DNA of 64,000 bases from Streptomyces sp. CC208A (lineage in GTDB: Bacteria; Actinomycetota; Actinomycetes; Streptomycetales; Streptomycetaceae), in the NCBI RefSeq assembly GCF_030010625.1, contig NZ_JASCXN010000005.1, positions 186,001 to 250,000 of the forward strand, written 5' to 3'. Both the position numbers and the translations under genes were made by a program. Below the pieces are notes generated by a model. The model did not search any database and was not told the origin of the DNA. It saw only the letters and a list, made by a program, of their open reading frames with translations. Shown piece after piece: positions 18,335 to 26,717 of this stretch. Each line of letters opens with the position of its first letter. Position 1 is the stretch's first letter.

Positions 18335-19912
18335 TCAGCCGGTCGACCCGTCCAGATCCAGCCGTATCAGCGCCAGCGCCTCGGCGACCTCGGCGGTCAG
18401 TTCGTCCGCGGGGCCGTAGACGACGTTCAGGTCGGCGTGGAGGGGTTCGAGGACGACCAGGGCGTCGGCGGCGCGGCCCTTGCCGAGCAGCAGCATGCCG
18501 ATGTCCCGGCGCAGTTCGATGGCTTCCTCGCTGACGTTGCTGTCCACGGCCCGGACGACCGCGAGTACGGACTCCAGCGCCGTGAGCGCCTCCGTCACCT
18601 GGCCGAGTTCGGCGCGGCAGCGGGCGGCCTGGGCGCGGCAGGCGCGGGCCCGTTCGCTGGTGGGGCCCGCGATGCGCCCGTAGGCGTCGGCGAGCGCCGT
18701 GAACTCGGGCAGGGCCGCCCGGTAGTCCCCGCCGAGCAGCCGGATCGCCGCCCGCTGGGTGCGCAGTTCGAGCACCTGCCCGTTCTCGGTGCCCAGGGCG
18801 CGGGCGGCCGGTTCGATGATCTCGCTCAGGACCTCCGCGGCCTGCGCGAACCGCTCCTCTTCCAGGAGGGCGTCGGAGTGCGCGTACGCCTCCTTGATGT
18901 GCACCTTGAGGTCGGCCGGTACGGGGACGGGCCCGGGGGCCGGCTCTCCCGGAGGCGTCGGGGCGGCCGTCGGCCGGGGCCGGGAGCGGGGCGCGTACGG
19001 GTGGCGGAACAGCCCTGTCGGGTCCGGGGTTCCGGCCGGGCCGCTCTCGCCGGGCGCCGGTTCCTGGCCGGCCTGCGGGAGGAAGGGCCGCAGCCGCTCG
19101 TACACCTCCTGGACGTCGGCGGGCCTCGCCTCCGGGGTCTTGCGGAGCAGGTGCAGTACGAGTTCCTCCAGCGCTCCCGGAACCTCGGGGCGCAGCTGCC
19201 GGAGCGGAGTGGGGTCCTCGGTGACGTGCTGGTACATGAGCGCCAGCTCGCTGTCCGCGTGGAACAGGACCCGGCCGGCGAGCAGCTCGTGGAGCACGCA
19301 TCCGAGGGCGTAGAGATCCGTCTGCGGGGTGACACGAGCGCCGCGGACCTGCTCAGGCGCCATGTACTGGGACGTTCCGATCGGGCTCCCGGTCGCGGTC
19401 AGCTTGGTCGCGTCGGTGCGCAGGATCGCCGCGATGCCGAAGTCCAGGACTTTGACGGTCCCGTCACGGGCGACGAGGACGTTGCCCGGCTTGAGGTCGC
19501 GGTGGATCACGGGGATCTCGTGGGCGTGCGACAGCACGGTGGCCACCTGCGCGGCCACGGCCACCGCCCAGCTGACCGGCAGCGGGCGGGCCGGGTCCAC
19601 GTAGGCGGACAGCGGGACTCCGTCGACCAGCTCCATGACGAGGAACAGGTGCTCGTGGGTGTCGTCGAGGACGGCGTCGTAGACCTGCGGCACGCCGGGA
19701 TGCTGGATGCGGGCCGTGATCCGGGCCTCGCGCCGGAACCGCTTGGCCAGCTCGTCCGCCAGCTGCGGCGAGGTGACGGCCTGGGGCCGGATGCGCTTCA
19801 CCGCGACCGGCCGGTCGAGCACGGAGTCGTAGCCGCGCCAGACGTGGCCCATGCCGCCGTGGTCGAGCTCCTCCAGGAGTTCGTAGCGTCCGGCGATCAT
19901 CCGCTGCGGCAC
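18335..19912 (-). CDS. Soluble Ser/Thr protein kinase with C-terminal TPR-like region
   Basis: A 525-residue Hanks-type kinase. The kinase domain spans about 9-265: GRYELLEELDHGGMGHVWRG, catalytic Lys in PVAVKRI, catalytic loop VIHRDLKPGNVLV near 140, DFG in VKVLDFGIA near 160, then GTSQYMAPEQ. A Pro-rich linker (about 275-335) joins helical repeats up to 525 that resemble TPRs (ADALLVLEP-type helices). There is no transmembrane segment, unlike PknB-type receptors, so it should act in the cytoplasm. It heads the kinase-AIPR-helicase operon. The start is GTG 19912; ATG 19900 (MIAGRYELL) is an alternative. The substrate is unknown; it may be a partner in the same operon. Confidence 0.92.
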   Translation of the reverse strand: MPQRMIAGRYELLEELDHGGMGHVWRGYDSVLDRPVAVKRIRPQAVTSPQLADELAKRFRREARITARIQHPGVPQVYDAVLDDTHEHLFLVMELVDGVPLSAYVDPARPLPVSWAVAVAAQVATVLSHAHEIPVIHRDLKPGNVLVARDGTVKVLDFGIAAILRTDATKLTATGSPIGTSQYMAPEQVRGARVTPQTDLYALGCVLHELLAGRVLFHADSELALMYQHVTEDPTPLRQLRPEVPGALEELVLHLLRKTPEARPADVQEVYERLRPFLPQAGQEPAPGESGPAGTPDPTGLFRHPYAPRSRPRPTAAPTPPGEPAPGPVPVPADLKVHIKEAYAHSDALLEEERFAQAAEVLSEIIEPAARALGTENGQVLELRTQRAAIRLLGGDYRAALPEFTALADAYGRIAGPTSERARACRAQAARCRAELGQVTEALTALESVLAVVRAVDSNVSEEAIELRRDIGMLLLGKGRAADALVVLEPLHADLNVVYGPADELTAEVAEALALIRLDLDGSTG

Positions 19913-20090
19913 CGTGCCCCCGCCCCGTCGTGTTGCTGGCGCCGACGTGTGAACCGAGGTGGTGTCGGCCGGCCCGACATGTCGGGACCAGTGTGGTGGG
20001 GGCGGCGATCTTCCGTCCAGGGAGACGGGGAAGGTCTGTCACATCTGGCCGATAACCGTCCGTGCGTCGTGATGTCGCCTGCTGTGACGC

Positions 20091-20126
20091 GGCCCTCGTG
20101 CACCGGTGGTGAGGTGCACGAGGGCC
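20091..20126 (-). terminator. Hairpin terminator of the hsd operon
   Basis: GGCCCTCGTGCACC (20091-20104) and GGTGCACGAGGGCC (20113-20126) form a perfect 14-bp stem with an 8-nt loop, 21 nt past the hsdR stop. It isolates hsdMSR from the downstream kinase operon. Confidence 0.8.
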
Positions 20127-20147
20127 CGCGCGTGTGCCCCGAGGGGG

Positions 20148-23100
20148 CTACGCGGCGTCGTCGAGGCCCTCCTCGCGGCGGATCATCCGCCACGCGGCGC
20201 GGCGGGCGCTGCGGTCCAGGCTGGACTTGAAGCCCCGGTCGGCACCGAAGTACCGGCGGCCGAGGCCGGCGATGGACTCGATGTGGTCGGCCATCTTGTC
20301 CTCGAAGACCTTGTCCCAGACCTTGCCGAAGTTGTCCTCGTCGTTGACGACGGCCGCCGCCCGGACCTTGGGGTCGGCCCTGGCCTCCTCGAAGGGCCGG
20401 ATGATGTCCTTGTCGGTGAAGTCCGTGCCGAACTTGGCGTTGAACTTCTCGATCAGCTCGGACAGGAGCGACTTCTCGGCCTCCTTGGCGCCGCCCGGCC
20501 CCTCGCCGAAGCCCGGCATCGTCGCGGGCCCTTCCGGGCTGAGGGAGACGTCGTGCTCGCCGGTCTTCTGCACGCGCAGGTGACTGAGGTCCACGTCACC
20601 GATGTCCACTCCGCCGTCCGCCCGCCCGCGCAGCCGGGTGAGGAGGTAGCGGCCGTAGAGGTGGAGGCGCTCCAGGTCGGGATCGTGGTAGGGCACGATC
20701 TGGGCGAGGAAACCGTACTTGCGTACGTAGTCGTTGAGGTCGGCGCGGAAGTCCTCGGCCGTCCTGACGTCGTCCTCGTCCTCGTCGTTGTCGCGCAGGG
20801 CCTCGTAGCGCGTGACGGCCGGGGAGAGGAGCCGGTAGAGCTCGGCGTGCAGCTTCTCCCACTTGGCCGGTGAGCCGGCGGCCTTCTCCTTCGCGTCGAA
20901 CCAGGCGGCGGCGAACTCGTCCATCTCCGGCTCGGAGACGATCGGCGCGGACATGACCCGGCTCTGGGCGGTGTAGAGCAGGTTGGGGTCCGAGGGGAGG
21001 GTGTTCGCCTCCTCGAAGTACGGGCGGAACGCCTCCTTGATGTCCTCGGCCTCGTTGGTGAAGTCCAGGACGGCGAGGTCGGCCTGCGTCTTGCGTTCGG
21101 CGGTGCGGTTCAGGCGGGAGAGGGTCTGGACGGCCGCGATGCCGGTCAGCGTCTTGTTGACGTACATCGTCGTCAACAAGGGCTGGTCGAAGCCGGTCTG
21201 GTACTTCTCCGCGACGACCAGGATCCGGTACTCCGGCTGCCCCTTCGCCCCGGCCTTGACCGCCTTGTCGTCGGCACGCGTGTAGGCGAACGCCTTGGGC
21301 AGGGCGGTCTCGGAGAGGCCGCCGTTCTCCTTCGGCTCGGTGGTCTCCTCGCCGTCGATGGTGAGGGAGCCGGAGAAGGCGACCAGGACGCCCAGGTCCG
21401 GGTACCTGGTGTGGTAGTCGCGGTCCTCGATGTAGCTCTTGACGGCGCGGGCCATCTGGACGGCGGAGTGCCGGGAGGCGGTCACCACCATGGCCTTGGC
21501 GCGCCCGCCGAGCCGGCCCCGGGTGTGGGCGACGAAGTGCTCGACGATCACCTGGGCGTGCTGGGAGACGGTGGAGTCGTGGGTGAGCACGTACCGGGCG
21601 AGGAGCGAGTTCGCCTTGGCGGGGTCGACCTCGATCTCGTCGCGGTTCTGGTTCACCAGCTTCCAGTACGTGTTGTACGTGACGTAGTTGCGCAGCGGGT
21701 CGAGGATGAACCCTTCCTCGATGGCCTGGCGCATGGAGTACGTGTGGAAGGGGCGGTACGCGGCCTTGCCGTCGATCGTGTCCGGTGTGCCGAAGAGTTC
21801 GAGGGTCTTCGCCTTGGGGGTGGCGGTGAAGGCGAAGTAGGAGAGGTTGGCGGCGCGGGACCGTTCGAGGGCCTTCTTCTTGAGCTTGTCCGTGACGGTG
21901 GCGGTGGCCGTGGCGGTGGTAGCGGCGGTGACGGGGGCGCTGGTGGCGCCCGCGTCCTCGGAGTCGGAGTCGAGGCCGAGCTCGCGGAGCGCGGCACGGA
22001 CGGAGGTCGCGGCGTCGCCGGACTGGGAGGAGTGGGCCTCGTCGATGACGATCGCGAAGGTGGTGCCCTTGATCTCGGTCGGGTTGCGCTTGAGGTAGTC
22101 GAGCAGCGCCGGGAACGAGTGCAGGGTGACCGTGACGATCTTGCCGGTGTCGCGGGAGAGGGCACGGGCGAGCTGCTCGCTCTTGGCCCCGTGCTTCTCG
22201 TCGATCTTGACGACCAGGCCGTCGGTCTGCGAGAAGCTGCCGACCGTCTCGCGGAGCTGGGCGTCCAGGTTCCGGCGGTCGGTGATGACGATGACCTTGT
22301 CGAAGACGGGCGCCCCCGGCTTGATGAACCCGGCGGACAGGGCCTCGGTGTCCAGCGTGCGGGGGTCGTTGTCCGCGTGCAGGTCGGAGAGGCGGTGGAC
22401 GAGCCAGCCGATGGTGTTGGACTTGCCGGAGCCGGCCGAGGCCATGATCAGGTAGTTCTGTCCGGCGCCGTGGGTGGCGGCGCGGGCCGTCAGCTTCTTG
22501 ACCACGTCCCATTGGTGGTAGCGCGGGAAGATCGTGGTGCGGGTGGTGCCGCCGCCGGGCGTCTTGGTCCTGTGCTGGTGCACGAACCGCTGGAGGAGGT
22601 CCAGCCAGTTGTCCCGCTCCCAGACCTGCTCCCAGAGGTAGGAGGTCGCGTACTGGCCGAAGGCCCTGGGGGCGGGGTTGCCGGCGCCGCCGGGGCGGCC
22701 GGGGCCCTCGGAGCCGGTGTTGAAGGGGAGGAAGCGGGTGTTCTTGCCCTTGAGCTGCGTGGCGACGAAGACCAGGTCCGGGTCAACCGCGAAGTTCGCG
22801 ACGACCCGGCGGGTGAAGATGAGCTCGGTGGGGTCGCGGTCGGTGCGGTACTGCTCCTTGGCGTGCTCGACGCCCTGGCCGGTGAGCGGGTTCTTGAGCT
22901 CGGCGGTGGCGACGGGGATGCCGTTGAGGAACAGGGTCAGGTCGAGGCGGTTGTTCCAGTCGGCCTGCTTGGTGGCGTAGGGGAGCTCGCGGACGACGGT
23001 GAGGCGGTTGGCACGGTAGCCGTCGAGGACGGAGTCGTCGGCGATCAGGTTTGGCTTGAAGTAGGCGACGCGGAGGAGTACGCCCCGGTCCTTGACGCCG

Positions 23101-23375
23101 TTGCGGAGGACGTGGAGCAGGCCGTCGGTGGCGATGGCCTGGTCGAGGCGGCGGGCGAAACCGCGCTCGGCCTCGGCGGGGTCACCGTAGAGGGTGCGGA
23201 GCTGGTGCCACTCCTCGGCCTGGGTCTTGTCGAGGAAGCCGAAGAGTTCCTGGGGGTCCAGGCCGAGGTCGGGCTGGTAGGCGGTGGGGCTCGCCTCGCG
23301 CCAGCCGCGCTCGGTCATGGCAGCGACTATGGCGTCACCGAAGGCGGACTCGTGGTGGACGGGGCCGTTGCTCAT
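20148..23375 (-). CDS. hsdR: Type I restriction enzyme, R (motor/nuclease) subunit
   Basis: A 1075-residue subunit that translocates and cuts unmodified DNA within the HsdR2M2S complex. The N-terminal nuclease has its Asp in NRLDLTLFLNG and the ExK in VATAELKNP near residue 175. The SF2 motor follows: Walker A MASAGSGKSNTIGWL near 310, VIDEAHSSQSGD near 445, YFAFTATPK near 515, and later motifs with EKYQTGFDQPLLTTMYVNK and QTLSRLNRT near 760. The length is typical. Its ATG at 23375 overlaps the hsdS stop by 4 nt (ATGA), showing translational coupling. A strong hairpin follows. The C-terminal part (about 830-1075) should bind the methylase core. Confidence 0.96.
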   Translation of the reverse strand: MSNGPVHHESAFGDAIVAAMTERGWREASPTAYQPDLGLDPQELFGFLDKTQAEEWHQLRTLYGDPAEAERGFARRLDQAIATDGLLHVLRNGVKDRGVLLRVAYFKPNLIADDSVLDGYRANRLTVVRELPYATKQADWNNRLDLTLFLNGIPVATAELKNPLTGQGVEHAKEQYRTDRDPTELIFTRRVVANFAVDPDLVFVATQLKGKNTRFLPFNTGSEGPGRPGGAGNPAPRAFGQYATSYLWEQVWERDNWLDLLQRFVHQHRTKTPGGGTTRTTIFPRYHQWDVVKKLTARAATHGAGQNYLIMASAGSGKSNTIGWLVHRLSDLHADNDPRTLDTEALSAGFIKPGAPVFDKVIVITDRRNLDAQLRETVGSFSQTDGLVVKIDEKHGAKSEQLARALSRDTGKIVTVTLHSFPALLDYLKRNPTEIKGTTFAIVIDEAHSSQSGDAATSVRAALRELGLDSDSEDAGATSAPVTAATTATATATVTDKLKKKALERSRAANLSYFAFTATPKAKTLELFGTPDTIDGKAAYRPFHTYSMRQAIEEGFILDPLRNYVTYNTYWKLVNQNRDEIEVDPAKANSLLARYVLTHDSTVSQHAQVIVEHFVAHTRGRLGGRAKAMVVTASRHSAVQMARAVKSYIEDRDYHTRYPDLGVLVAFSGSLTIDGEETTEPKENGGLSETALPKAFAYTRADDKAVKAGAKGQPEYRILVVAEKYQTGFDQPLLTTMYVNKTLTGIAAVQTLSRLNRTAERKTQADLAVLDFTNEAEDIKEAFRPYFEEANTLPSDPNLLYTAQSRVMSAPIVSEPEMDEFAAAWFDAKEKAAGSPAKWEKLHAELYRLLSPAVTRYEALRDNDEDEDDVRTAEDFRADLNDYVRKYGFLAQIVPYHDPDLERLHLYGRYLLTRLRGRADGGVDIGDVDLSHLRVQKTGEHDVSLSPEGPATMPGFGEGPGGAKEAEKSLLSELIEKFNAKFGTDFTDKDIIRPFEEARADPKVRAAAVVNDEDNFGKVWDKVFEDKMADHIESIAGLGRRYFGADRGFKSSLDRSARRAAWRMIRREEGLDDAA

Positions 23376-24637
23376 GCGGTGATTCCCTCCGTTACGTTGC
23401 GTCCGCTGGCGGTGGATACGTCGAACTGGCCGGTTACGGCGGCGGTGATGAGGGCTTGGCGGCGCTCGGCCGCCAGCGCTGCGGATCGCTCAACCAGTTC
23501 CCTGAGAGGACGGATCCTCCTGATGGCGGCTCCGATCTCGCGCTGCTCCTCGACCGGCACGTCCGGGAGAGGGATCCGTCCGAAGAGCTCCCAGTTCCGA
23601 AAATCAACGGCTCGCTCGCGCGTGCTCGTCGCGAAGTTTCCCAGATACCCCTGGAGGGCCAGCAGGCGAAGCAGGCGCCCGAAGAAATGCGGGTCCCCAC
23701 CGCCCTGGGGCTGGCACACGTGGTACACCGGGCTACAATTCCCGAACGCCTCGGACACTCCGATGGCGCCAGCGAATCCGTCGAGTCCGTGGATAACCAC
23801 ATCACCCGGCACAACGTATTGCCCCTGAGGTTCGGTTGATCCGGAGAGCGTGTAGCCCTCCGCCCGACGCAGGGAGCGTTCCGTCACGTGCCCGTCCCGG
23901 TATGCCGTGACAGTGCCGACACCAGCGACTGACGGCCTCACCGTCTTCGCCAGAAGGCGCCTGACAGGCTGGACAGGTACGCCAGTCGATCCGGCCACGA
24001 GGGCGCTCGCGCCTACGTGCCTCAGAATTCTGCTGTCGTTGCGCTCTTCCAGGAGCTCGACCAGGCGCCGTTTCTTGGAAACAAGGTGGTCGATCTTCCC
24101 CGTCTCGGCGCCGAGGAAGTCGGTGATGCGACGCTGTTCCTCGATATCCGGTACTGGAATCCTGATCTCGCGCGCCACGTCAAGGTTGATTCGCGCTCGC
24201 GTGGAACCACGCGTCATAGCCTGCACCTGCTGTGCTACGAACGCAGAACTCAGCGCCCAAGCCGCGTAGCGATGGGTCAGCCGGTCTTCGTCCAGACGCG
24301 CACGAAAACAGTCGGCCTTTACGATAGCAGGGCCGATTCCCGCAGGAGCAACACATGCCCGCCCCACTGGATGGTTTTCATCTCCGAGCCCAGCAATCAG
24401 CAGGTCACCCGGCTTCACTTCGTGGCGTTGAAGGTCCTCGAAGTAGTCGAGCGGAATGAACGCTACATCCTCTTCTCGAAAGGCCGCCGGCCCGATATTC
24501 CCCAGGCGAACTACTCGCGCTCCTTCGTCAGAATAGTGACTGCTCGTCAGCGCGCTACCAAACGGCCCGTCAGTGATCTCGGTGATGAATCTCCTGAGCG
24601 GCATGAGGTCATGGAGGGAAACTCTTGTACTGGTCAC
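23372..24637 (-). CDS. hsdS: Type I restriction enzyme, S (specificity) subunit
   Basis: A 421-residue DNA-recognition subunit of the type I complex with the usual two half-repeats. The first target-recognition domain is at about 1-175 and ends in the conserved spacer helix ARINLDVAREIRIPVPDIEEQRRITDFLGAET; the second is at about 205-370 with the matching RNWELFGRIPLPDVPVEEQREI and a C-terminal helix. The start is GTG 24637, directly after GGAGGTGACGGA and overlapping the hsdM stop as GTGA; longer upstream reading is out-of-frame extension. AT content is higher inside the recognition domains than in hsdM and hsdR, the usual sign of domain exchange. The target sequence cannot be predicted by eye. 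Confidence 0.95.
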   Translation of the reverse strand: MTSTRVSLHDLMPLRRFITEITDGPFGSALTSSHYSDEGARVVRLGNIGPAAFREEDVAFIPLDYFEDLQRHEVKPGDLLIAGLGDENHPVGRACVAPAGIGPAIVKADCFRARLDEDRLTHRYAAWALSSAFVAQQVQAMTRGSTRARINLDVAREIRIPVPDIEEQRRITDFLGAETGKIDHLVSKKRRLVELLEERNDSRILRHVGASALVAGSTGVPVQPVRRLLAKTVRPSVAGVGTVTAYRDGHVTERSLRRAEGYTLSGSTEPQGQYVVPGDVVIHGLDGFAGAIGVSEAFGNCSPVYHVCQPQGGGDPHFFGRLLRLLALQGYLGNFATSTRERAVDFRNWELFGRIPLPDVPVEEQREIGAAIRRIRPLRELVERSAALAAERRQALITAAVTGQFDVSTASGRNVTEGITA

Positions 24638-26628
24638 TCCGTCACCTCCCCCAACAGCGTCTGGATCTCCGCCTCCAGAGCCTTCAGCTCCGCGTCGATC
24701 TCCGCCAGCGGCCTCGGCGGCTCGTACACGTAGAAGTGCCGTGTAACGGGGATCTCGTAGCCGATCTTCGTCTTCGTGTAATCGATCCACGCGTCGGGGA
24801 CGTGCGGGTGGACCTCGCGCTTCAGGTACTCCTCGACGTCCTCGCCCAGCGGGACGTTCTCGTAGTCCCGCAGCTCCGCGTCGGGTTCCGGCTCGCCCTT
24901 GAGCTTCTGGACCTCGCCCTCGGGGTCGCGGACGCCGATCGTGTCCCGTACCGCCTTGACGAAGGGCGCGCCCGTCGGCCACAGCAGGCCGGCCGCCACC
25001 ACCGCGTCCTTCAGGGCCACCAACGCCTCGGACTTGGTCGTCCAGGACGAGCCCAGCAGCGTGCGGACGGCCGCCACGAACGGCTCCGCCTCCGCCAGCT
25101 TCTGGACCGGCTTCGCCGCCGCCAAAGCCACCAGCGTCTCTTCCGTGACCTCGAAGCGGAGCTTCAGGGGGCGCTCCACCGTGATGCGCTGGTAGCCGAA
25201 GGCCGAGTTCTCGAAGACCTTGACCTTGGCATGGAGTTCGTGGTTCGGGTCCGCCGCCGCCTGGATCGCCTCCGCGTACAGGCGCGTCACGGTCGCGATG
25301 TGCTGCTTGCCCAGCTCCTTGCGCTTGTCGCCGAGCGACTTCCGCATCTTCTGGAACTGGTCGCGCGCGTCGAGCAGGACGACCTTCCCCTTGTGGTCCG
25401 GGGACTTGCGGTTGGTGAGGATCCAGAAGTACGTGGAGATGCCCGTGTTGTAGAAGAGCTGGTCCGGGAGGGCGACGATCGCTTCCAGCCAGTCGTTCTC
25501 CAGGATCCAGCGGCGGATCTCGGACTCGCCCGAGCCGGCCGCGCCGGTGAACAGCGGGGAGCCGTTGAAGACGATGGCGATGCGGGAGCCGCCGCCGCCC
25601 TTCGTGTCCACCGGCTTCATCATCGAGATCATGTGCTGGAGGAAGAGGAGCGAGCCGTCGTTGATGCGCGGCAGGCCCGCGGCGAAGCGGCCTGCCTCGC
25701 CCATGTGCTTGTGTTCGTACTCCACCTCCTCCTTGACCTTCTTCCACTCCACGCCGAACGGCGGGTTGGCCAAGAGGTAGTCGAACTTCTCGCGGCGGTG
25801 GGCGGGGTCGCTGAAGGAGTTGCCGAAGGCGATGTGCTCCGGGTCCTGGCCCTTGATCATCAGGTCTGACCGGCAGATCGCCCAGGACTCGGGGTTGAGC
25901 TCCTGGCCGTAGACCTCCACCGTGGCGTCCGGGTTGAGGGACCGGATGTGTTCTTCCGCCGCCGACAGCATGCCGCCCGTGCCGCAGGCCGGGTCCATGA
26001 CCGTACGGACCGCGCCGGGCACCGTCAGCGCGTCGCCGTCCGGTGCGATCAGGAGGTTGACCATCAGCTTGATGACCTCGCGGGGGGTGAAGTGCTCACC
26101 CGCCGTCTCGTTCGACTGTTCCGCGAAGCGGCGGATGAGCTCCTCGAAGATGTAGCCCATGTTGTGGTTGGGCACGGTCTCCGGGTGGAGGTCCAGGTCC
26201 GTGAACCTGCCGATGACCTTGTACAGGAGGTCGGCGCTGGCGAGCCGCTTGATCTGCTGCGCGAACTCGTACTTGTCGAGGACCTCGCGGGCGTTGTCCG
26301 AGAAGGCGGCGACGTAGATCTGAAGGTTCTTCGCCGCGTTCTGCGGGTCCGCCGCGATCTTCTTCAGGGTCAGGTCGCTCCGGTTGTAGAAGGAGTGGCC
26401 CGAGGCCTTGCGCAGCCAGTAGCCCGGGTCGATGTCCTCCTGGTCCTCGTACCGGGCAGCGGTCTCGGCGACCTCCTTCCGGGTCGGCTCCAGGACGCAT
26501 TCCAGCCGGCGCAGCACTGTGAACGGAAGGATGACCTTGCCGTAGTCGGACTGCTTGTAGTCACCGCGCAGGAGGTCGGCGACGGACCATGCGTGGTTCG
26601 CAAGTTCCGTGTGCTTACTGCTGTTCAA
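24634..26628 (-). CDS. hsdM: Type I restriction-modification enzyme, M (methylase) subunit
   Basis: A 664-residue N6-adenine methyltransferase subunit using S-adenosylmethionine. The N-terminal helical domain (about 1-150, LANHAWSVADLLRGDYKQSDYGKV) precedes the catalytic core: FTPREVIKLMVNLL near 180, motif I TVMDPACGTGGMLSA near 213, and motif IV YLLANPPFGVEWK near 285. The C-terminal 350-664 part includes the helices that contact HsdS. The start is TTG 26628, giving the family N-terminus M(TTG)NSSKHTELANHAW. It is first in hsdM-hsdS-hsdR; the overlaps are GTGA with hsdS and ATGA between hsdS and hsdR. Confidence 0.96.
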   Translation of the reverse strand: MNSSKHTELANHAWSVADLLRGDYKQSDYGKVILPFTVLRRLECVLEPTRKEVAETAARYEDQEDIDPGYWLRKASGHSFYNRSDLTLKKIAADPQNAAKNLQIYVAAFSDNAREVLDKYEFAQQIKRLASADLLYKVIGRFTDLDLHPETVPNHNMGYIFEELIRRFAEQSNETAGEHFTPREVIKLMVNLLIAPDGDALTVPGAVRTVMDPACGTGGMLSAAEEHIRSLNPDATVEVYGQELNPESWAICRSDLMIKGQDPEHIAFGNSFSDPAHRREKFDYLLANPPFGVEWKKVKEEVEYEHKHMGEAGRFAAGLPRINDGSLLFLQHMISMMKPVDTKGGGGSRIAIVFNGSPLFTGAAGSGESEIRRWILENDWLEAIVALPDQLFYNTGISTYFWILTNRKSPDHKGKVVLLDARDQFQKMRKSLGDKRKELGKQHIATVTRLYAEAIQAAADPNHELHAKVKVFENSAFGYQRITVERPLKLRFEVTEETLVALAAAKPVQKLAEAEPFVAAVRTLLGSSWTTKSEALVALKDAVVAAGLLWPTGAPFVKAVRDTIGVRDPEGEVQKLKGEPEPDAELRDYENVPLGEDVEEYLKREVHPHVPDAWIDYTKTKIGYEIPVTRHFYVYEPPRPLAEIDAELKALEAEIQTLLGEVTE

Positions 26629-26717
26629 GGGGTTCCCCGGTTTCCTTCCGGACCGTCCCGCCCAACCGGAGCGGGTGCGGACAAGTGTGGTGGATGGTCG
26701 CGAAGTTCAGGTGCGGT

